From positions 1 to 6,861 of the forward strand of contig JAAYPU010000236.1 of assembly GCA_012519645.1 (NCBI GenBank): 6,861 bases of DNA. The letters are read 5' to 3'. Both the position numbers and the translations under genes were made by a program. The notes beneath the pieces were generated by a model. The model was not told where the DNA came from. It worked only from the letters and a program-made list of their open reading frames with translations, and made no database searches. Positions 5,661 to 6,861 of this stretch are shown here, one piece after another. The stretch comes from Clostridiales bacterium (GTDB lineage: Bacteria > Bacillota > Clostridia > Peptostreptococcales > JAAYPU01). How positions within the stretch are numbered: position 1 is the stretch's first letter; every line of letters begins with the position of its first letter.

Positions 5661-5706
5661 TATTAAATATGACCCCCCACAATTTAAAATAATTCCTTGC
5701 CTGGAT

Positions 5707-6489
5707 TTATATGCTCTGCAACTTTTTAGCGATTTTGTAAGTTCGCATCTCAATAAGCTCTGATATAACTTGCATTTTTTCAAATATATCTGAGAACGAA
5801 TCATTCGTAAAATCAATGTCTATAGTCATATTAAGCTTGTCATTTTCCAAGTATACGCCTTCTAATAGATAGAGTTTTTTAAATGCTTCAAAGGACTTTA
5901 AATATCGATAGTTGTTTGAGTACTTATTCCAGTTTTGCTCAATTTCGAATAATGACTTAATGGGGCTCTCCTTAAAGTTTCTGCACTTCATTTCCCATCC
6001 AAAACCCTTAGGTATAATCATGAAATTTCCAATTTTATGAGTTGATTCAATGTACTCTGATAATGATGGATTATTTATGATGAATTCATAATGGGCCATT
6101 ACCTCTGTCTCAATCATCCAGCGATATCTAATTTTCCGCGCTTTATAATGTGTAAGCTTGTCATAATCAATCATATTAGCAATGCAATAGCTTTTAAAAT
6201 TGTCTCTGTAGTAGACAAGATCATATTTATTAAACAGATTGCGTATGAGATTATGACTCGAAGCAAAAAATGTGTCTGGTTCTAAAAAATCCTTATCTAT
6301 ACTTTCGTCGTACCTGTTCAATTTTTTATAAATATTTTTTGCGGTGTTTGATCGGTCTCTATCAGAAAACTCCTTTTCTGTCTTTGATCTGTAGGTGTAA
6401 AATCGCACAAATGGATCAGCTATCAATTTTAATTCCGGGTGTTCCAGTAAAAGACTTTGTTCCAAATCATTAGTATTATCTTTTATCAT
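5707..6489 (-). CDS. Hypothetical protein, 260 aa
   Basis: The ORF is complete from ATG 6489, preceded by AGAGGGG about 4 bases upstream, to TAA. There is no signal peptide or membrane segment. The N-terminal third is rich in charged residues. The centre has HKIGNFMIIPKGFGWE (151-166); a similar HxIGNF.P motif occurs, as far as I recall, in several uncharacterised Firmicutes accessory proteins of about this size (possibly near DUF6994), but I cannot confirm it. The last 30 residues (SFSDIFEKMQVISELIEMRT) look helical. It is the first gene of the minus-strand series in this window and probably heads an operon with the 132-aa protein. Function unknown. Confidence 0.75.
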   Translation of the reverse strand: MIKDNTNDLEQSLLLEHPELKLIADPFVRFYTYRSKTEKEFSDRDRSNTAKNIYKKLNRYDESIDKDFLEPDTFFASSHNLIRNLFNKYDLVYYRDNFKSYCIANMIDYDKLTHYKARKIRYRWMIETEVMAHYEFIINNPSLSEYIESTHKIGNFMIIPKGFGWEMKCRNFKESPIKSLFEIEQNWNKYSNNYRYLKSFEAFKKLYLLEGVYLENDKLNMTIDIDFTNDSFSDIFEKMQVISELIEMRTYKIAKKLQSI

Positions 6490-6572
6490 AATACCCCTCT
6501 TTTATTTCAATCTTTGAAACCTTTCTTCATGCAACACTGCTTAGGGTTCGTTCTAAACTTAATTGCATGGTA

Positions 6573-6655
6573 TTAAATTATCAAGGTTCGTCTACTTTCT
6601 ACTTTAATCATATCAATGTCAATCTTTAAGTTCTTGCAGATTCCAAAGATTTTTT
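6573..6655 (-). pseudogene. 3' remnant of a gene cut by the IS30 element
   Basis: From the presumed IS boundary (about 6655) the minus strand is open to a TAA at 6573-6575, encoding FGICKNLKIDIDMIKVES followed by RRTLII. There is no start signal. Composition is protein-like, and the frame simply stays open into the element's end, as expected if the insertion separated it from its 5' part. It is short, so chance cannot be excluded. The remaining 83 bases to the 6489 gene hold no gene or clear promoter. Confidence 0.3.
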
Positions 6656-6695
6656 GTGGTTCATTGTAAAATGAAATGCAACAAGATGTAAAAAG

Positions 6696-6724
6696 TAGAA
6701 CCACAGCGAGAAACCTAGTATGAT
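6696..6724 (+). promoter_or_regulatory. Candidate transposase promoter
   Basis: TATGAT (6719-6724) is a good -10 match, 17 bases after TAGAAC (6696-6701), a weak -35. It lies 36 bases before the transposase start. IS promoters are often weak, so this fits, but it is a pattern match only. Confidence 0.3.
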
Positions 6725-6760
6725 ATTAGTGTCGAACAAATACATACGGAGGTTATCGCT

Positions 6761-6861
6761 ATGGCTCTTACTAAAAAGAATACCACACATAAGCGTACTT
6801 TTAAACACTTATCAGAATTTGACAGAGGCAAAATTAAAGCATTACTGGAAGAAGGTTTGTC
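6761..6861 (+). CDS. IS30-family transposase, N-terminal part
   Basis: ATG 6761 follows GGAGG (6748-6752) at 8 bases. The 33 codons present encode MALTKKNTTHKRTFKHLSEF and then DRGKIKALLEEGL, matching the beginning of clostridial and streptococcal IS30-like transposases, where a basic leader precedes the helix-turn-helix that binds the terminal repeats. The DDE catalytic domain lies beyond the window. It is the only plus-strand gene here and points away from the decaying series. No damage is seen in this portion. Confidence 0.85.
   Translation, partial: MALTKKNTTHKRTFKHLSEFDRGKIKALLEEGL

Larger units (their letters stand above)
6650..6861 (+). mobile_element. IS30-family insertion sequence, left end (partial)
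   Basis: The element is recognised by its transposase N-terminus. The left boundary is approximate: 6660-6675 contains TTCATTGTAAAATGAA (6-base arms TTCATT/AATGAA) followed by ATGCAAC, plausible as part of the terminal repeat. The right end and target duplication are outside the window, so the exact tip cannot be set. Confidence 0.6.

Noticed and set aside
5661..5816. N-terminal extension of the 132-aa protein to a TTG at 5816
   Set aside because: It overlaps the end of the 260-aa gene by over 100 bases, has no start signal, and the extra segment is basic and unlike the rest.
6626..6808. Minus-strand ORF of 60 codons
   Set aside because: It runs antisense across the IS30 end and transposase start; an artefact of the insertion.
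1..6861. Genome-wide reassignment of TAG to a sense codon
   Set aside because: TAG also ends the 4357 and 5262 genes with no sensible protein after it, and other breaks here are TGA, TAA or indels, so local decay is simpler.
1..6861. CRISPR array, tRNA or riboswitch
   Set aside because: No regularly spaced repeats, cloverleaf or recognisable riboswitch core seen on either strand.

Overview
The window is AT-rich and carries strong Shine-Dalgarno sequences (AGGAGG, GGAGG). Its gene content resembles accessory or mobile cargo of gut Clostridia, most like Lachnospiraceae. That placement is an inference from style and protein families; there is no rRNA or housekeeping gene to anchor it. Every gene lies on the minus strand except an IS30-family transposase that starts near the right edge and runs off it.

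In transcription order, right to left: (i) 6650-6861, left end of an IS30-like element, apparently abutting the 3' remnant of a minus-strand gene. (ii) 5262-6489, two hypothetical proteins; the second (132 aa) reads like a catalytically altered serine-recombinase N-terminal fold. (iii) 4357-5058 (or 5208), an intact metallophosphoesterase. (iv) 4209-4293, a short remnant of a P-loop ATPase with its frame broken in a G4 run. (v) 3796-4170, a DUF1902/HicB-like gene with a good ribosome binding site but an in-frame amber codon at position 10. (vi) 3211-3779, a YbjN-like gene whose first 9 codons are out of frame with the rest at an A6 run. (vii) 3149-3214, a 21-codon CxxC ORF coupled to it by an ATGA overlap. 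(viii) 2277-3005, an intact 242-aa unknown. (ix) 1505-2276, a 770-base stretch of gene debris. (x) 616-1500, a P-loop kinase joined to a zinc domain and ending at an amber codon, after which 19 further sensible codons follow in frame. (xi) 1-514, the N-terminal part of a second metallophosphoesterase, cut by the window edge.

The main message is decay. At least four genes are broken by single events: two amber codons and two homopolymer indels. The intergenic DNA also holds diverged repeats and cryptic coding frames. Ordinary pseudogene formation in a mobile or accessory island is the simplest reading. Homopolymer sequencing error is an alternative for the two frameshifts. -1 frameshifting at A AAA AAT and amber readthrough are less likely but testable. 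The intact genes (two phosphoesterases, a P-loop/zinc fusion, a recombinase-like protein and two unknowns) have no known shared pathway. I see no CRISPR array, tRNA, rRNA or recognised toxin.
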